Positions 1-10,362 of a DNA stretch of 32,368 nt are shown piece by piece; positions within the stretch are counted from its first letter, which is position 1, and the number at the start of each line of letters is the position of its first letter. The notes below the pieces were generated by a model, which saw only the letters and a program-made list of their open reading frames with translations, was not told the DNA's origin and made no database searches. This stretch comes from Fidelibacterota bacterium (GTDB lineage Bacteria; Pseudomonadota; Alphaproteobacteria; Rhodospirillales; Rhodospirillaceae), in contig CAMDOZ010000017.1 in NCBI GenBank assembly GCA_945903705.1, positions 1-32,368 of the forward strand, given 5' to 3'. A program made the position numbers and the translations under genes.

Positions 1-417
1 GGGCATGATGCCGATTTTGCATTCGCCCGGTGTGATGACGCCGGGGCAGTTCGGCCCCACGAGGCGCGTCTTGGAGCCGGCGAGCGCACGCTTCACACGC
101 ACCATGTCGAGCACAGGAATACCTTCAGTGATGCAGACCGCGAGCGGGATCTCGGCGTCGATGGCTTCCAGGATCGCATCGGCCGCAAACGGCGGTGGCA
201 CGTAGATCACGGTCGCGTCGGCGCCGGTTTTCTTCCTGGCGTCGGCAACGGTGTCGAACACCGGAAGATCGAGGTGCGTGGTGCCGCCCTTACCGGGGGT
301 CACGCCGCCGACCATCTTAGTACCGTACGCGATGGCTTGTTCGGAATGGAAGGTTCCCTGGCTTCCGGTGAAGCCCTGGCAGATGACTTTCGTGTTCTTG
401 CTAACGAGGACGGCCAT
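1..417 (-). CDS. sucD: Succinyl-CoA synthetase alpha subunit (partial, N-terminal 139 residues)
   Basis: This is the N-terminal, CoA-binding part of the alpha subunit of succinyl-CoA synthetase (ADP-forming), which makes ATP or GTP from succinyl-CoA in the TCA cycle together with SucC. The translation starts [20 protein letters not shown], the usual SucD opening with the Rossmann-type GFTGxQG nucleotide loop, and it continues through the family segments [26 protein letters not shown] and [17 protein letters not shown]. The frame is open at the window edge, so the C-terminal half, with the phosphorylated histidine, lies outside. The ATG (417-415) directly follows the sucC stop TAA (420-418) with no spacer, so translation is probably coupled. 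Identification is secure. Confidence 0.96.
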   Translation of the reverse strand, partial: MAVLVSKNTKVICQGFTGSQGTFHSEQAIAYGTKMVGGVTPGKGGTTHLDLPVFDTVADARKKTGADATVIYVPPPFAADAILEAIDAEIPLAVCITEGIPVLDMVRVKRALAGSKTRLVGPNCPGVITPGECKIGIMP

Positions 418-1617
418 TTACGCGGCCTCCTTCACGGCTTTGACGACTTTCTGCGCGGCGTCGGCGAGATTGTCGGCGGTGATGATGGGAAGGCCGGAAT
501 CGGCCATGATCTTCTTGCCAAGGTCGACGTTGGTGCCTTCGAGGCGCACGACCAGGGGAACATTGAGGCTGATCTCGCGTGCTGCGGCGACAACGCCCTC
601 GGCGATGACGTCGCAGCGCATGATCCCGCCGAAGATGTTGACCAGAATGCCTTCGACGTTCGGATCGGAGAGAATGATCTTGAACGCGGTGGTGACGCGC
701 TCGCGGGTCGCTCCGCCGCCAACATCGAGGAAGTTCGCCGGCTCGCCGCCGTAGAGCTTGATGATGTCCATAGTCGCCATGGCCAAACCAGCTCCGTTCA
801 CCATGCAGCCGATGGAGCCGTCGAGCTTGATGTAGTTGAGATCGTGCTTCGAAGCCTCGAGTTCCATCGGATCTTCTTCATCCTCGTCGCGCAGCTCGAC
901 GATTTCCGGATGACGATAGAGTGCGTTGGAATCGAAATTCATTTTCGCATCGAGCGGGAGCACTTCGCCCTCGCCGGTGACGACCAACGGATTGATTTCA
1001 AGCATCGAGGCGTCGGTTTCGATGAACGCCTTGTAGAGCGAGGTGAGAAGCTTCGTCGCCGATTTCACCTGCTTGTCGGTGAGACCCAGCGCGAAGGCAA
1101 TCTTGCGGCAGTGGAAGCCCTGGATGCCGGTCGCAGGATCGATCGTCTGCAGGATGATCTTTTCCGGTGTGTTGTGCGCGACGTCTTCGATATTCACGCC
1201 GCCTTCGGTGGAGGCCATGATGGTGACGCGGCTGGAGCCACGGTCGACCAGCATGGAGAGATAAAGTTCGCGGGTGATGTTGCAGCCTGCCTCGATATAG
1301 ACGCGCTTCACCTGCTTGCCGGCGGGGCCGGTCTGGATCGTGACCAGCGTGCGGCCGATCATCTGCGCGGCGCTTTCTTTTACTTCAGCGACGGACTTGA
1401 CGACGCGAACGCCGCCCTTTCCGCCGGCTTCGGCTTCCTTGAACTTGCCCTTGCCGCGGCCACCCGCATGAATTTGCGACTTCACGACGAAGACGCCTGC
1501 GGGAAGGCTTTCGGCAATTTTCGCCGCTTCATCGGCGGTGTAGGCGACGCCGCCCGGGAGGACAGGCACGCCGTACTTCTTCAGTACCTGTTTTGCTTGG
1601 TACTCATGAATGTTCAT
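418..1617 (-). CDS. sucC: Succinyl-CoA synthetase (ADP-forming) beta subunit
   Basis: The 399-residue protein is the ATP-grasp beta subunit that binds the nucleotide and pairs with SucD in the TCA cycle. It begins [18 protein letters not shown], the family signature. The ATP-grasp glycine-rich segment [13 protein letters not shown] is at about 50-62, [11 protein letters not shown] lies in the middle, and the C-terminal domain carries [10 protein letters not shown]. Length fits the family (E. coli SucC is 388). Upstream, mdh ends at 1649, leaving 31 bases; downstream, sucD follows without a gap. This gives an mdh-sucC-sucD operon. The ribosome site before the ATG is weak (GAAAGCGG), which fits translation within an operon. 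Confidence 0.97.
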   Translation of the reverse strand: MNIHEYQAKQVLKKYGVPVLPGGVAYTADEAAKIAESLPAGVFVVKSQIHAGGRGKGKFKEAEAGGKGGVRVVKSVAEVKESAAQMIGRTLVTIQTGPAGKQVKRVYIEAGCNITRELYLSMLVDRGSSRVTIMASTEGGVNIEDVAHNTPEKIILQTIDPATGIQGFHCRKIAFALGLTDKQVKSATKLLTSLYKAFIETDASMLEINPLVVTGEGEVLPLDAKMNFDSNALYRHPEIVELRDEDEEDPMELEASKHDLNYIKLDGSIGCMVNGAGLAMATMDIIKLYGGEPANFLDVGGGATRERVTTAFKIILSDPNVEGILVNIFGGIMRCDVIAEGVVAAAREISLNVPLVVRLEGTNVDLGKKIMADSGLPIITADNLADAAQKVVKAVKEAA

Positions 1618-1648
1618 TGATGATCCGCTTTCTCGACAGGAGCGTTGA

Positions 1649-2768
<1,120 letters not shown>

Positions 2769-2816
2769 TGGGATGCGGGTTAGGATGGTCGAGTTTCCTC
2801 CGGTCTTCGGACGCCC

Positions 2817-3926
2817 ATGTCGCGCAAGCGCTATCGACAGCTTCCCGCCTCCTGTGCGCTGGTTCTGGCCGGATGCGTCTCGGCGGCCACCGTGGCGCCT
2901 CCCACATCAATCTCTCCTCCGCCGTCCGCACCGTCCCTCAGCCAGACCGGCGGTGACTACGCGCTCCCGGAGCCGGTCTCTGATCTCACGTCTTATGCGC
3001 TGGTGCGGACCGATGGCGGCGAGGCGCCGCCGCGGGTGGTCACCCTGATGGCGGCTGCGGATGCTCTCGCGCAATTCGACGTGATCATTCTGGGTGAGGT
3101 TCACCGTCATGCGGGCGTTCATCACGCGCAGATGGCGTTTTTCCGCGAGCTCCATGCCCGCCATTCAGCCATGAGCCTTTCCATGGAGCAGTTCGAGCGG
3201 GACCAGCAGCGGGTGCTGGACGAGTACATCACCGGCAAGATCGGTGAGAACACCATGGCAAGCCGCATCGAGCTGTGGGCGAATTATGGAACGAGTTACC
3301 GGCCACTGGTGGAGTATGCGAAAGAGCACAAACTGCCGGTCATCGCGGCAAACGCGCCGGCCATGGTCGTGCGCTGCGTCGGCATGGAGGGGCCTTCTTT
3401 CCTCGCCCGCATGAAGCCGGACCAGCGCGGATGGGCGGCGGCCGACCTCAACCTTCAGGACGGGCCTTATAAGGACAAGTTCATGGGGTTCGCCACGGGC
3501 GATGCCGGCCACGGCGGCGACCCCAACGCAAAGCCCGGCGAAAAACGCACCCCCAGCGATCAGGCGGTGCGCGCCTTTGCGGCACAGGTGACCCGCGACG
3601 ACACCATGGCGGAGTCCATCGTGCAGCATCTCCAGAAAAACCCGGGCCGCAAAGTCGTGCATCTCACGGGACACTTCCACAGCGACGCGTTCCTCGGCAC
3701 GGTCGAGCGGCTGAAGCTGCGCATGCCGGCGCTCAAGGTCGCGGTCGTAACACCGGTGGAAAGCGGCGACGCGCCGAAGCCGAAGCTGTCGGCCGCGGAT
3801 ACCAAGAGCGGGACCTATCTCTTGGTGATCCGTCCGCTGCCCGCACCTTACGCCACGAGCGAGGAAATGCGCGCGGCGATCAAGGCTCAGATGGGGCAGC
3901 GGCGCGAGAACAAGTGCGAGCTATGA
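2817..3926 (+). CDS. ChaN/Tiki-family haem-binding uptake lipoprotein
   Basis: The 369-residue protein has a lipoprotein signal: basic N-terminus MSRKRYRQ, a short hydrophobic stretch and lipobox LAGC with cysteine 20. A proline/serine-rich linker (about 25-55) leads into a ChaN-like domain (PF04187 type). Its marks are LGEVHRHAGVHH (92-103) and the C-terminal HLTGHFHSDAFLGT (282-295). Campylobacter ChaN binds haem at the outer membrane, so a haem or iron role at the envelope is likely but not shown. Starts further upstream in this frame are absent, and the ATG lacks a good ribosome site. The gene is divergent from mdh. Its TGA overlaps the 3' end of zapE by six bases, with no terminator between them. 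Confidence 0.85.
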   Translation: MSRKRYRQLPASCALVLAGCVSAATVAPPTSISPPPSAPSLSQTGGDYALPEPVSDLTSYALVRTDGGEAPPRVVTLMAAADALAQFDVIILGEVHRHAGVHHAQMAFFRELHARHSAMSLSMEQFERDQQRVLDEYITGKIGENTMASRIELWANYGTSYRPLVEYAKEHKLPVIAANAPAMVVRCVGMEGPSFLARMKPDQRGWAAADLNLQDGPYKDKFMGFATGDAGHGGDPNAKPGEKRTPSDQAVRAFAAQVTRDDTMAESIVQHLQKNPGRKVVHLTGHFHSDAFLGTVERLKLRMPALKVAVVTPVESGDAPKPKLSAADTKSGTYLLVIRPLPAPYATSEEMRAAIKAQMGQRRENKCEL

Positions 3927-5066
3927 CTTGTTAATATGTCGCTGCTGAATGTAGTCGGCGGCTTGCATCTCGATGAGACGGGACGCTGTGCGCGCAAATT
4001 CGAAGCCGCCTTCGGAGCCGATGTAAAGCTCGTGCGGATGGGCGTCCGCTGAACATACGAGCGCGGTGCGGTGCTCGTAGAGCGCATCCACCAGTGTCAC
4101 GAAGCGCCGCGCGGCGTCTTTCAAATCCTCATTCATCGCCGGGATATCCTTGATGATCACCGTGGAGAACTGCGCGGCGATGGCGAGATAGTCCGTGGGC
4201 CCTAGGGCCGTTCGGCACAGATCGTCGAAAGAGAATCGCGCAACCTGATGGGCGCTGGCGGGCACGCTCACCTTCCGTCCGTGCACCAGAATGAAATCCG
4301 GCTCCGGCTTCGCATCGTCGGTCAAGCGCGCCCAGGCCGCGTCGAGCGCTGCGTCCGCCGCCGGGCCGAGGGGCATGTGATACACCGTTTGTCCGGCTAA
4401 GCGGCCGAGACGGTAATCCTGCGCCGCGTCGAGTTCGAGAAGGTCGAGCTTCTCCTTGATAATGGCGATGAAGGGCACAAATCGATCGCGCTGGAGACCG
4501 TGCTTATAGAGGTCGTCCGGATGGCGGTTCGAGGTGGTGACGACGACCACGCCGCGCTCGAACAGCTTTTGGAACAGCCGGCCGACGATCATGGCGTCGG
4601 CAATATCACGGATCTCCATTTCATCGAGGCAAAGCAGCGTCGCGTTGTCCGCGATGCCGTCGGCCATGCCGGGGATCGGGTCACCTTCCTCCTCATACAT
4701 CGGCATCTGACGGCGGCGATGAATCTCGGCGTGGATGTCGCGCATGAAGGCGTGAAAATGCACGCGTTCCTTCTTCGCGGCCGGTGCGGTCTCGAAGAAG
4801 AGGTTCATGAGCATGGACTTTCCGCGGCCGACCCCGCCGTAGAGGTAGAGGCCCTGTGGGGGAGGCGCATCGTCTTTAGCGCCCCTCTTGAAACCAAGGT
4901 GGCTTATGCGCGCCATCCAGCCCTTCTTGCCGCTGCGCGCCGCGTAGCCGGCGAGCGCATGAGAAAGGGCTGTCAGCTTTTCGGCCGCAAGCTCCTGGAT
5001 CGGGTCGGCCTTCAGCTCCCCCGAAGATACAAGCGTGCGGTAGCGCTCGACAGGAGTGTCAGTCAC
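3921..5066 (-). CDS. zapE: Cell division protein ZapE (AFG1-like P-loop ATPase)
   Basis: This 381-residue protein belongs to the AFG1/ZapE ATPases; E. coli ZapE associates with the FtsZ ring. The Walker A motif GGVGRGKS is at 77-84, followed by the family segment HFHAFMRDIHAEIH (103-116). Walker B is LLCLDEMEIRDI (144-155), and the arginine-containing TTSNRHPDDLYKHGLQRDRF (177-196) is typical. Length fits the family. The start is GTG (5066-5064); an ATG nearby is in another frame and ends quickly. A ribosome site is not obvious. The next gene upstream on this strand has its own terminator at 5084-5115, so zapE probably has a separate promoter. Confidence 0.93.
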   Translation of the reverse strand: MTDTPVERYRTLVSSGELKADPIQELAAEKLTALSHALAGYAARSGKKGWMARISHLGFKRGAKDDAPPPQGLYLYGGVGRGKSMLMNLFFETAPAAKKERVHFHAFMRDIHAEIHRRRQMPMYEEEGDPIPGMADGIADNATLLCLDEMEIRDIADAMIVGRLFQKLFERGVVVVTTSNRHPDDLYKHGLQRDRFVPFIAIIKEKLDLLELDAAQDYRLGRLAGQTVYHMPLGPAADAALDAAWARLTDDAKPEPDFILVHGRKVSVPASAHQVARFSFDDLCRTALGPTDYLAIAAQFSTVIIKDIPAMNEDLKDAARRFVTLVDALYEHRTALVCSADAHPHELYIGSEGGFEFARTASRLIEMQAADYIQQRHINKS

Positions 5067-5083
5067 GGGAATGGGACATTCTT

Positions 5084-5115
5084 AAAAGCAAAATGCCGCC
5101 CCCGAGGAGGCGGCA
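5084..5115 (-). terminator. Intrinsic terminator of the DHH phosphoesterase gene
   Basis: Read on the minus strand, GCCGCC (5114-5109) pairs with GGCGGC (5100-5095) around an 8-base loop. The sequence ATTTTGCTTTT follows. It lies about 28 bases after the stop of the gene at 5143-6072 and just before zapE. Confidence 0.75.
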
Positions 5116-5142
5116 CGGTGCGCTTCTCTACGAAGGGCGGAA

Positions 5143-6072
5143 TTAGCCGTCCTTGTTGATCTTTTCAATGAGGTCCTTGAGCGTCTTTTCGGCCTGGTCG
5201 TTCGGAACCTGGCAGGTGCCCGCGGCCTGGTGGCCGCCGCCGCCGTATTTGAGACAGAGTTCGCCGACGTTGGTCTTGGACGAACGGTCGAAGATCGACT
5301 TGCCGATGGCATAGACGGTGTTCTGTTTCTTGAGGCCCCACATGACGTGGATCGAGATGTTGCTCTTGGGGAAGATGGCGTAGATCAGGAAGCGGTTGCA
5401 GGCCCAGATGGTGTCTTCGTCGCGAAGGTCGAGCACCACCAGGTTCTTATGTTCGGTGGTGCAACGCTTGATCTGCTCTTTCGCCTTGGCTTCGTGCTCG
5501 ACATAAAGGTCGACGCGTTCGACCACGTCGGGGAGCATGAGGATGTCTTCCACCGGCATCTGCACGCACTTCTCGATCAACTCCATCATGAGCTGATAGT
5601 TGGAAATGGTGAACTCGCGGAAGCGCCCCAAACCGGTGCGGGCGTCCATGATGAAGTTCATGAGATCCCAGCCTTGCGGATTGAGGACCTCGTCCTTGTT
5701 GAACTGGGCGGCGTCGCCCTTGTCGACCGCGGCCATCAGGGCATCGGTGATGCGCGGCAGCTTCTTCTTGCCGCCGTAATAATCATAAACCACGCGGGCG
5801 GCCGAGGGGGCCTTGGGGTCGATGACGTGATTTTGCTTCTTCCCGACGCGGATGGTTTCGCTCTCGTGATGGTCGAAAGCCAGGTGCACGCCTTCCACGA
5901 AGGGAAGGTTGGTCGTGATGTCGCGGTTGGTGATTTCGATCACGCCATCCTGCATGTCCTTGGGATGGACGAACTTTATCTCGTCGATCATTCCCAATTC
6001 GCGCATGATGGCGGCGCAGACCAGCCCGTCGAAGTCGCTGCGGGTGACAAGCCGAAATTTCCCTGCGGACAT
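5143..6072 (-). CDS. DHH-family phosphoesterase (exopolyphosphatase-related)
   Basis: The 309-residue protein has the DHH/DHHA1 architecture. Motif I is SDFDGLVCA (12-20), the metal-binding DHH motif is FDHHES (66-71), and the C-terminal DHHA1 glycine motif is GGGGHQAAGT (277-286). Relatives hydrolyse phosphodiesters (NrnA-like nanoRNA or pAp) or polyphosphate. Alphaproteobacterial members of this subgroup are often called exopolyphosphatase, but the substrate cannot be read from the sequence. The ATG at 6072 has a strong ribosome site, GGGGAG with 7 bases spacing. The gene is divergent from the lipoprotein at 6181 and ends before a clear terminator, so it is probably monocistronic. Confidence 0.88.
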   Translation of the reverse strand: MSAGKFRLVTRSDFDGLVCAAIMRELGMIDEIKFVHPKDMQDGVIEITNRDITTNLPFVEGVHLAFDHHESETIRVGKKQNHVIDPKAPSAARVVYDYYGGKKKLPRITDALMAAVDKGDAAQFNKDEVLNPQGWDLMNFIMDARTGLGRFREFTISNYQLMMELIEKCVQMPVEDILMLPDVVERVDLYVEHEAKAKEQIKRCTTEHKNLVVLDLRDEDTIWACNRFLIYAIFPKSNISIHVMWGLKKQNTVYAIGKSIFDRSSKTNVGELCLKYGGGGHQAAGTCQVPNDQAEKTLKDLIEKINKDG

Positions 6073-6180
6073 CTAAAAACTCCCCTCGACAAAAGTGTAT
6101 CCCGGGCGAAAAGATAAACAGGCCGGGCAGTTAAAACAACCCGTGGTAAGCGGGACCGCGGTGATCGCAAAGGACTTTTT

Positions 6181-6507
6181 TTGAAGCAGACTCAATGGAG
6201 TTTGGGTAAGGCGGGATCGGCTATCGCCCTTACCCTAGTACTTGGCGCTTGCGCGGGTGCGCCGTATGTGGACAGCCGCCGGGAAGCCGGGCAGCGCGAA
6301 CCTGTCGGCGCCTCGACCCCGGACACGGTGGCCATCTGCTATTCCAGTCAAAGTGCGACGCCCGAGGAGATCTATAAGCTGGCCGAGTCGGAATGCGCCA
6401 AGACCGGGCGGACGCCGGAGCTGACCGACCAGACAGACTGGTCTTGTACCCTGTTCGCGCCGACCCGTATTTTTTACCGTTGTGTGGCGAAACCGTTGAA
6501 ACCTTGA
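6181..6507 (+). CDS. Small cysteine-containing lipoprotein, function unknown
   Basis: I do not recognise a named family. The 108-residue protein starts at TTG, chosen because AGGA (6171-6174) sits 6 bases before it and the only nearby ATG (6195) is in another frame. A hydrophobic signal runs from about 12 to 23 and ends in lipobox LGAC, with lipidated cysteine 24. The mature part is short and has four further cysteines (53, 72, 89, 101), which could form two disulphides in the periplasm. The end FAPTRIFYRC is distinctive. The TPR gene follows after 45 bases on the same strand, so the two may be cotranscribed. Confidence 0.7.
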   Translation: MKQTQWSLGKAGSAIALTLVLGACAGAPYVDSRREAGQREPVGASTPDTVAICYSSQSATPEEIYKLAESECAKTGRTPELTDQTDWSCTLFAPTRIFYRCVAKPLKP

Positions 6508-6552
6508 GCCTTCGAGGACGTTCTACCGTCGCTGAGGGGACGCGAGGTTGTG

Positions 6553-7275
6553 ATGGTTATGTTGCGTTCCAGCGTTGTCGCGCTGGCCATGGTTGTCAGT
6601 ATCGCCGCCGTCGATCCGATCAGGCAGGCGCTTTCCTTTGATGATGACTTGTCCCGTCGGGCCTACATGGCCTTTACGGCCGCTGACGCGCCGAGCGCGA
6701 TTGAGGTCTATTCCGAGACCATCCGCCGCTATCCCGACAGCTATATGTCGTACTACCGCCGCGGTCTTACATATGCCCGCATAGGAGACCTTCAGGCCGC
6801 CCTCGCGGACCTTGACGCGGCCGTACGCATCGCGCCCAAGGTCCAGACCGCCAATGAACTCGGCCTCAGGGCCTGGAATTCACTGCTGCCGGAGACCCAT
6901 GCGCTGAACATGGTGGTGCTGACGCGCGGCGCGCGAGCGGACATTCTGCATCAACTGAACCGGCCCGGTGACGCCATTACCGATCTCACGGCCGCCATTG
7001 CCCTCGACCCACGGCGCACAATGCTGTGGCACAGGCGCGGACTCCTGCACATGGAGAACGGAAACGCCGCGGCGGCTATCGCGGATTTCAACGCGCTCCT
7101 CGCGCGCCGGGAAAATACGGAATGGCGCTTTGCCCGCGGCATCAGTCACTTTGTGAACGGCGACCTCGCCGAGGCTGAAGCCGACTTCACTAAGATCGCC
7201 GCGAAAAACCCGAAGAATGGTCTTTACGCGCGCTGGCTGGCGAAAACCAAGAAAAAGCGCGGCATTCTCATCTGA
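6553..7275 (+). CDS. TPR-repeat protein with N-terminal signal
   Basis: The 240-residue protein has a hydrophobic N-terminus (about 5-20), likely a signal sequence or membrane anchor, followed by about four to five tetratricopeptide repeats. The clearest is YMSYYRRGLTYARIGDLQAA (64-83) running to IAP (95). Others lie around 122-153, 157-186 and 189-220. Such repeats bind other proteins, and no catalytic motif is visible. A GTG at 6550 is possible, but the ATG at 6553 is five bases from GAGG (6544-6547) and is preferred. The C-terminus is basic (KTKKKRG). The gene is convergent with sdhB, 15 bases away. Its partner is unknown. Confidence 0.8.
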   Translation: MVMLRSSVVALAMVVSIAAVDPIRQALSFDDDLSRRAYMAFTAADAPSAIEVYSETIRRYPDSYMSYYRRGLTYARIGDLQAALADLDAAVRIAPKVQTANELGLRAWNSLLPETHALNMVVLTRGARADILHQLNRPGDAITDLTAAIALDPRRTMLWHRRGLLHMENGNAAAAIADFNALLARRENTEWRFARGISHFVNGDLAEAEADFTKIAAKNPKNGLYARWLAKTKKKRGILI

Positions 7276-7290
7276 CGCGATGGGCCAGGA

Positions 7291-8073
7291 TTAGCCCGCG
7301 CGCTCCACCAACTTCATCTTGATGTCCGCGATGGCCTTGGCGGGGTTGAGACCCTTGGGGCATGTCTGCGTGCAGTTCATGATGGTGTGGCAGCGATAGA
7401 GTCGGAACGGGTCCTCGAGATTGTCCAAACGCTCACCCGTGGCTTCATCGCGGCTGTCATTGATCCAGCGGGCCGCCTGAAGAAGAATCGCCGGCCCAAG
7501 ATAACGATCGCCGTTCCACCAGTAGCTGGGGCAGCTGGTCGAGCAGCAGAAACACAGAATGCATTCCCACAGACCGTCGAGTTTTTCGCGCTCTTCCGGC
7601 GACTGAAGACGTTCGCCCGATGACGGCGGCAGCGTTTCGGTCTTCATCCAGGGCTCGATGGAGGCGTACTGGGCGTAGACGTGGGTGAGATCGGGAACGA
7701 GATCCTTCACCACCGGCATATGCGGCAGCGGATAGACCTTCACCGCGCCATTGCACTCGTCGATGGGCTTCAGACAGGCGAGCGTATTGCCGCCGTCGAT
7801 GTTCATCGAGCATGAGCCGCAGATGCCTTCGCGGCAGGAGCGGCGCAGCGCGAGGGTCTGGTCGACTTCGTCCTTAATCTTGAGAAGTCCGTCGAGCACC
7901 ATCGGCCCGCACGTGTCCATATCGACGTCGTAAGAGTCGATGCGCGGGGTCGCGTCCTTATCGGGGTCGTAGCGGTAGACGTCGAAGCGCTTGACGTTCT
8001 TCGCACCGGCGGGCGCGGGATAGTGCTTGCCCTTCTTGGGCTTCGAATTCTTGGGAAGCGAAAATTCAACCAT
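7291..8073 (-). CDS. sdhB: Succinate dehydrogenase iron-sulfur subunit
   Basis: This 260-residue subunit of respiratory complex II carries electrons from the SdhA flavin to ubiquinone. All cluster ligands are present. The [2Fe-2S] cysteines are 80, 85, 88 and 100 ([10 protein letters not shown]). The [4Fe-4S] set is C171, C174, C177 and C238 (CILCFCC). The [3Fe-4S] set is C181, C228 and C234. The ATG at 8073 has AAAGGA upstream. It is the last gene of sdhCDAB and is separated from sdhA by 81 bases that hold a nested hairpin (8103-8151). Confidence 0.97.
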   Translation of the reverse strand: MVEFSLPKNSKPKKGKHYPAPAGAKNVKRFDVYRYDPDKDATPRIDSYDVDMDTCGPMVLDGLLKIKDEVDQTLALRRSCREGICGSCSMNIDGGNTLACLKPIDECNGAVKVYPLPHMPVVKDLVPDLTHVYAQYASIEPWMKTETLPPSSGERLQSPEEREKLDGLWECILCFCCSTSCPSYWWNGDRYLGPAILLQAARWINDSRDEATGERLDNLEDPFRLYRCHTIMNCTQTCPKGLNPAKAIADIKMKLVERAG

Positions 8074-8102
8074 GTGACTGTCCTTTCGCGGTCTTTTATT
8101 TG

Positions 8103-8151
8103 GTGCGTGGCCTTATCGGAAAAGCGGGTTCCACTTTTCCCGGCCCCGCAC
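8103..8151. repeat. Nested hairpin, REP/RIME-like, between sdhA and sdhB
   Basis: Three stems nest in 49 bases: GTGCG (8103-8107) with CGCAC (8147-8151), GGCC (8109-8112) with GGCC (8142-8145), and GGAAAAG (8118-8124) with CTTTTCC (8134-8140). The core GGAAAAG-N9-CTTTTCC, with a GGTTCCAC loop, resembles intergenic repeats I recall as common in Rhizobiales genomes. That comparison is from memory. It starts four bases after the sdhA stop and may affect mRNA stability or the SdhA/SdhB ratio. Confidence 0.6.
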
Positions 8152-8154
8152 GGC

Positions 8155-9939
8155 CTAGTAGACGCGCGCCTTGGGCGGAATGTACTGAACTTCGTTGGTG
8201 AGCGTGTATTTGTGCACCGGACGGTAATCGAGCTTCACCTTCCACTGCTCGTCGACATAGGCGACCGTGTGCTTGGTCCAGTTGTCGTCGTCGCGGTTCG
8301 GGAAATCCTCGTGCGCGTGGGCGCCGCGGCTTTCGTGGCGGGCTTCGGCGCCGTGGATGGTCGCGAGCGCACACGTCATGAGGTTTTCGAGCTCGAGCGC
8401 TTCGATCAGGTCGGTGTTGAAGATCAGCGAGCGGTCGCTGACCTTGATGTCCTTCAAGGACCCAGCGACTTGCGCGAGCTTACTGATGCCGTCCTGCAGA
8501 GTCTTTGTCGTGCGGAACACGGCGGCATCGTTCTGCATGATGCGCTGCATGTTCTTGCGGATCTGCGCCGTCGTCATAGAACCGTTTGCATTGCGCAGGC
8601 GATCGAGGCGGGAGAGCGCTTTATCCGAAGCATCCTTCGGCAGAGGGCGGTGCGTCTCGCCCTTCTTCAACGTGTCGCGGCAGCGGAGCGCGGCGGCACG
8701 GCCGAAGACGACCAGATCGAGGAGCGAATTGGCGCCGAGACGGTTCGCGCCATGTACGGAGACGCAGGCCGCTTCGCCGATGGCCATCAGGCCTGGGATG
8801 ATCGCTTCCGTATTGCCCGGCTCCGGCCGGATCACTTCGCCCATGTAGTTTGTGGGGATGCCGCCCATGTTGTAATGCACGGTCGGCAGAACCGGGATTG
8901 GCTGCTTGGTCGCATCGACGCCGGCAAAGACCTTCGCGGACTCGGTGATCCCCGGCAGGCGCTGATGCAGCACTTCGGCGCCCAGATGCTCGAGGTGCAA
9001 GAAGATGTGATCCTTCTCCGGACCCACGCCGCGGCCTTCGCGGATTTCCATGGTCATGGAACGGCTGACGACGTCGCGCGAGGCCAAGTCCTTGGCAGTC
9101 GGCGCATATCGTTCCATGAAACGCTCGCCGGCGGAGTTGGTGAGATAGCCGCCTTCGCCGCGTGAGCCTTCGGTGATCAGCACCCCCGCGCCGTAGACGC
9201 CGGTCGGATGGAACTGCACGAACTCCATGTCCTGGAGCGGCAAGCCGGCGCGCGCGGCCATGGCGTTGCCGTCGCCTGTGCAGGTGTGCGCGGAGGTGCA
9301 GGAGAAATAGGCGCGGCCGTATCCGCCCGTAGCGATCACGGTCCGATGGGCCTTGAAGCGGTGGATGGTGCCGGTGGCCATATCGATCGCGACGACGCCG
9401 CGGCAGCCGCTTTCATCCATCATGAGGTCGATGGAGAAGTATTCGATGAAGAATTCGGCTTTGTGCTTCAGGCTCTGCTGATAGAGCGTGTGGAGAATGG
9501 CGTGACCGGTGCGGTCGGCCGCGGCGCAGGCGCGCTGCACGGGCGCTTCGCCGAAGTTGCGCATATGGCCGCCGAACGGGCGCTGATAGATCTTACCTTC
9601 GGGCGTGCGCGAAAACGGCACACCGCTGTGTTCAAGCTCACGGATCGCGGGCACCGCCTCGCGGCACATGTATTCGATGGCGTCCTGGTCGCCGAGCCAG
9701 TCCGACCCCTTGACGGTGTCGTACATATGCCAGGCCCAATTGTCCTCGCCGATGTTACCGAGCGAAGCGGCGACGCCGCCTTGCGCTGCGACCGTATGGC
9801 TGCGCGTCGGAAAAACTTTCGTGATGCAGGCCGTCTTGAAACCCTGCTGCACCATGCCGAAGGTGGCGCGAAGACCCGCGCCGCCGGCGCCGACAACAAC
9901 CACGTCGTATTCGTGATCAACGATGGTGAAGGCAGCCAT
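8155..9939 (-). CDS. sdhA: Succinate dehydrogenase flavoprotein subunit
   Basis: The 594-residue catalytic subunit oxidises succinate to fumarate with covalently bound FAD on the inner face of the membrane. The FAD loop is VVVGAGGAG (14-22). The flavinylation site is histidine 48 in [11 protein letters not shown]. The substrate-site segments [20 protein letters not shown] and [19 protein letters not shown] are present, as is the C-terminal [17 protein letters not shown]. Length fits the family (E. coli 588). The ATG follows the sdhD stop after three bases (TGA GCC ATG), suggesting translational coupling. Identification is secure. Confidence 0.98.
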   Translation of the reverse strand: MAAFTIVDHEYDVVVVGAGGAGLRATFGMVQQGFKTACITKVFPTRSHTVAAQGGVAASLGNIGEDNWAWHMYDTVKGSDWLGDQDAIEYMCREAVPAIRELEHSGVPFSRTPEGKIYQRPFGGHMRNFGEAPVQRACAAADRTGHAILHTLYQQSLKHKAEFFIEYFSIDLMMDESGCRGVVAIDMATGTIHRFKAHRTVIATGGYGRAYFSCTSAHTCTGDGNAMAARAGLPLQDMEFVQFHPTGVYGAGVLITEGSRGEGGYLTNSAGERFMERYAPTAKDLASRDVVSRSMTMEIREGRGVGPEKDHIFLHLEHLGAEVLHQRLPGITESAKVFAGVDATKQPIPVLPTVHYNMGGIPTNYMGEVIRPEPGNTEAIIPGLMAIGEAACVSVHGANRLGANSLLDLVVFGRAAALRCRDTLKKGETHRPLPKDASDKALSRLDRLRNANGSMTTAQIRKNMQRIMQNDAAVFRTTKTLQDGISKLAQVAGSLKDIKVSDRSLIFNTDLIEALELENLMTCALATIHGAEARHESRGAHAHEDFPNRDDDNWTKHTVAYVDEQWKVKLDYRPVHKYTLTNEVQYIPPKARVY

Positions 9940-9942
9940 GGC

Positions 9943-10350
9943 TCAGACTCTAAACGCGACGATCAAAACGGAAACGATGCTCAAGGCCGCAAGCGCGGTG
10001 CAGATGAGCTTGACGGCGATGACGGACGCGACGCGCAGACCATGCGAGGCGACATAGTCCTCAAGGACGACCTGCATGCCGGACTGGGCATGATGAAAGG
10101 TGACGCCGAGGAAGAGGACCATGGTGGTGGCGTTAAGCGGACTCTCGATCCAATGGGCGTATTCTTCGAAGCCGGACTGGCGAAGCTGAATGAGCGAGAC
10201 CACGAACCAGACCGTGAGCGGAATAAGCGCGATGGAGGTCAGACGCTGCATCCACCAGTGATGCAGACCTTCTTTCGCCGAGCCGAGGCCGCGGGCGTGA
10301 CCCAAAGGCGATCGGAGGCTGCGCGAACCGGAGTTGGAAGAACCCGACAT
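9943..10350 (-). CDS. sdhD: Succinate dehydrogenase membrane anchor subunit
   Basis: This 135-residue subunit has three transmembrane segments (about 38-56, 73-90 and 107-132) and with SdhC holds the haem b and the ubiquinone site of complex II. The motif HAQSGMQVVLEDY places the likely haem ligand at H87, twelve residues before the quinone-site tyrosine 99, as in E. coli SdhD. The N-terminal 25 residues are polar with the SPLGHARGLGSAKEG stretch common in alphaproteobacterial SdhD. The ATG has a strong ribosome site (GGGAGGCGAG). The sdhC stop is 12 bases upstream. Confidence 0.94.
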   Translation of the reverse strand: MSGSSNSGSRSLRSPLGHARGLGSAKEGLHHWWMQRLTSIALIPLTVWFVVSLIQLRQSGFEEYAHWIESPLNATTMVLFLGVTFHHAQSGMQVVLEDYVASHGLRVASVIAVKLICTALAALSIVSVLIVAFRV

Positions 10351-10362
10351 CTCTCGCCTCCC

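Noticed and set aside
274-1620. Long plus-strand open frame of 448 codons
   Set aside because: It lies opposite sucC, and its translation is typical of the antisense strand of a GC-rich gene; no family motif is seen.
5230-6117. Plus-strand open frame of 295 codons
   Set aside because: It is the mirror of the DHH phosphoesterase gene, which has its own motifs, ribosome site and terminator.
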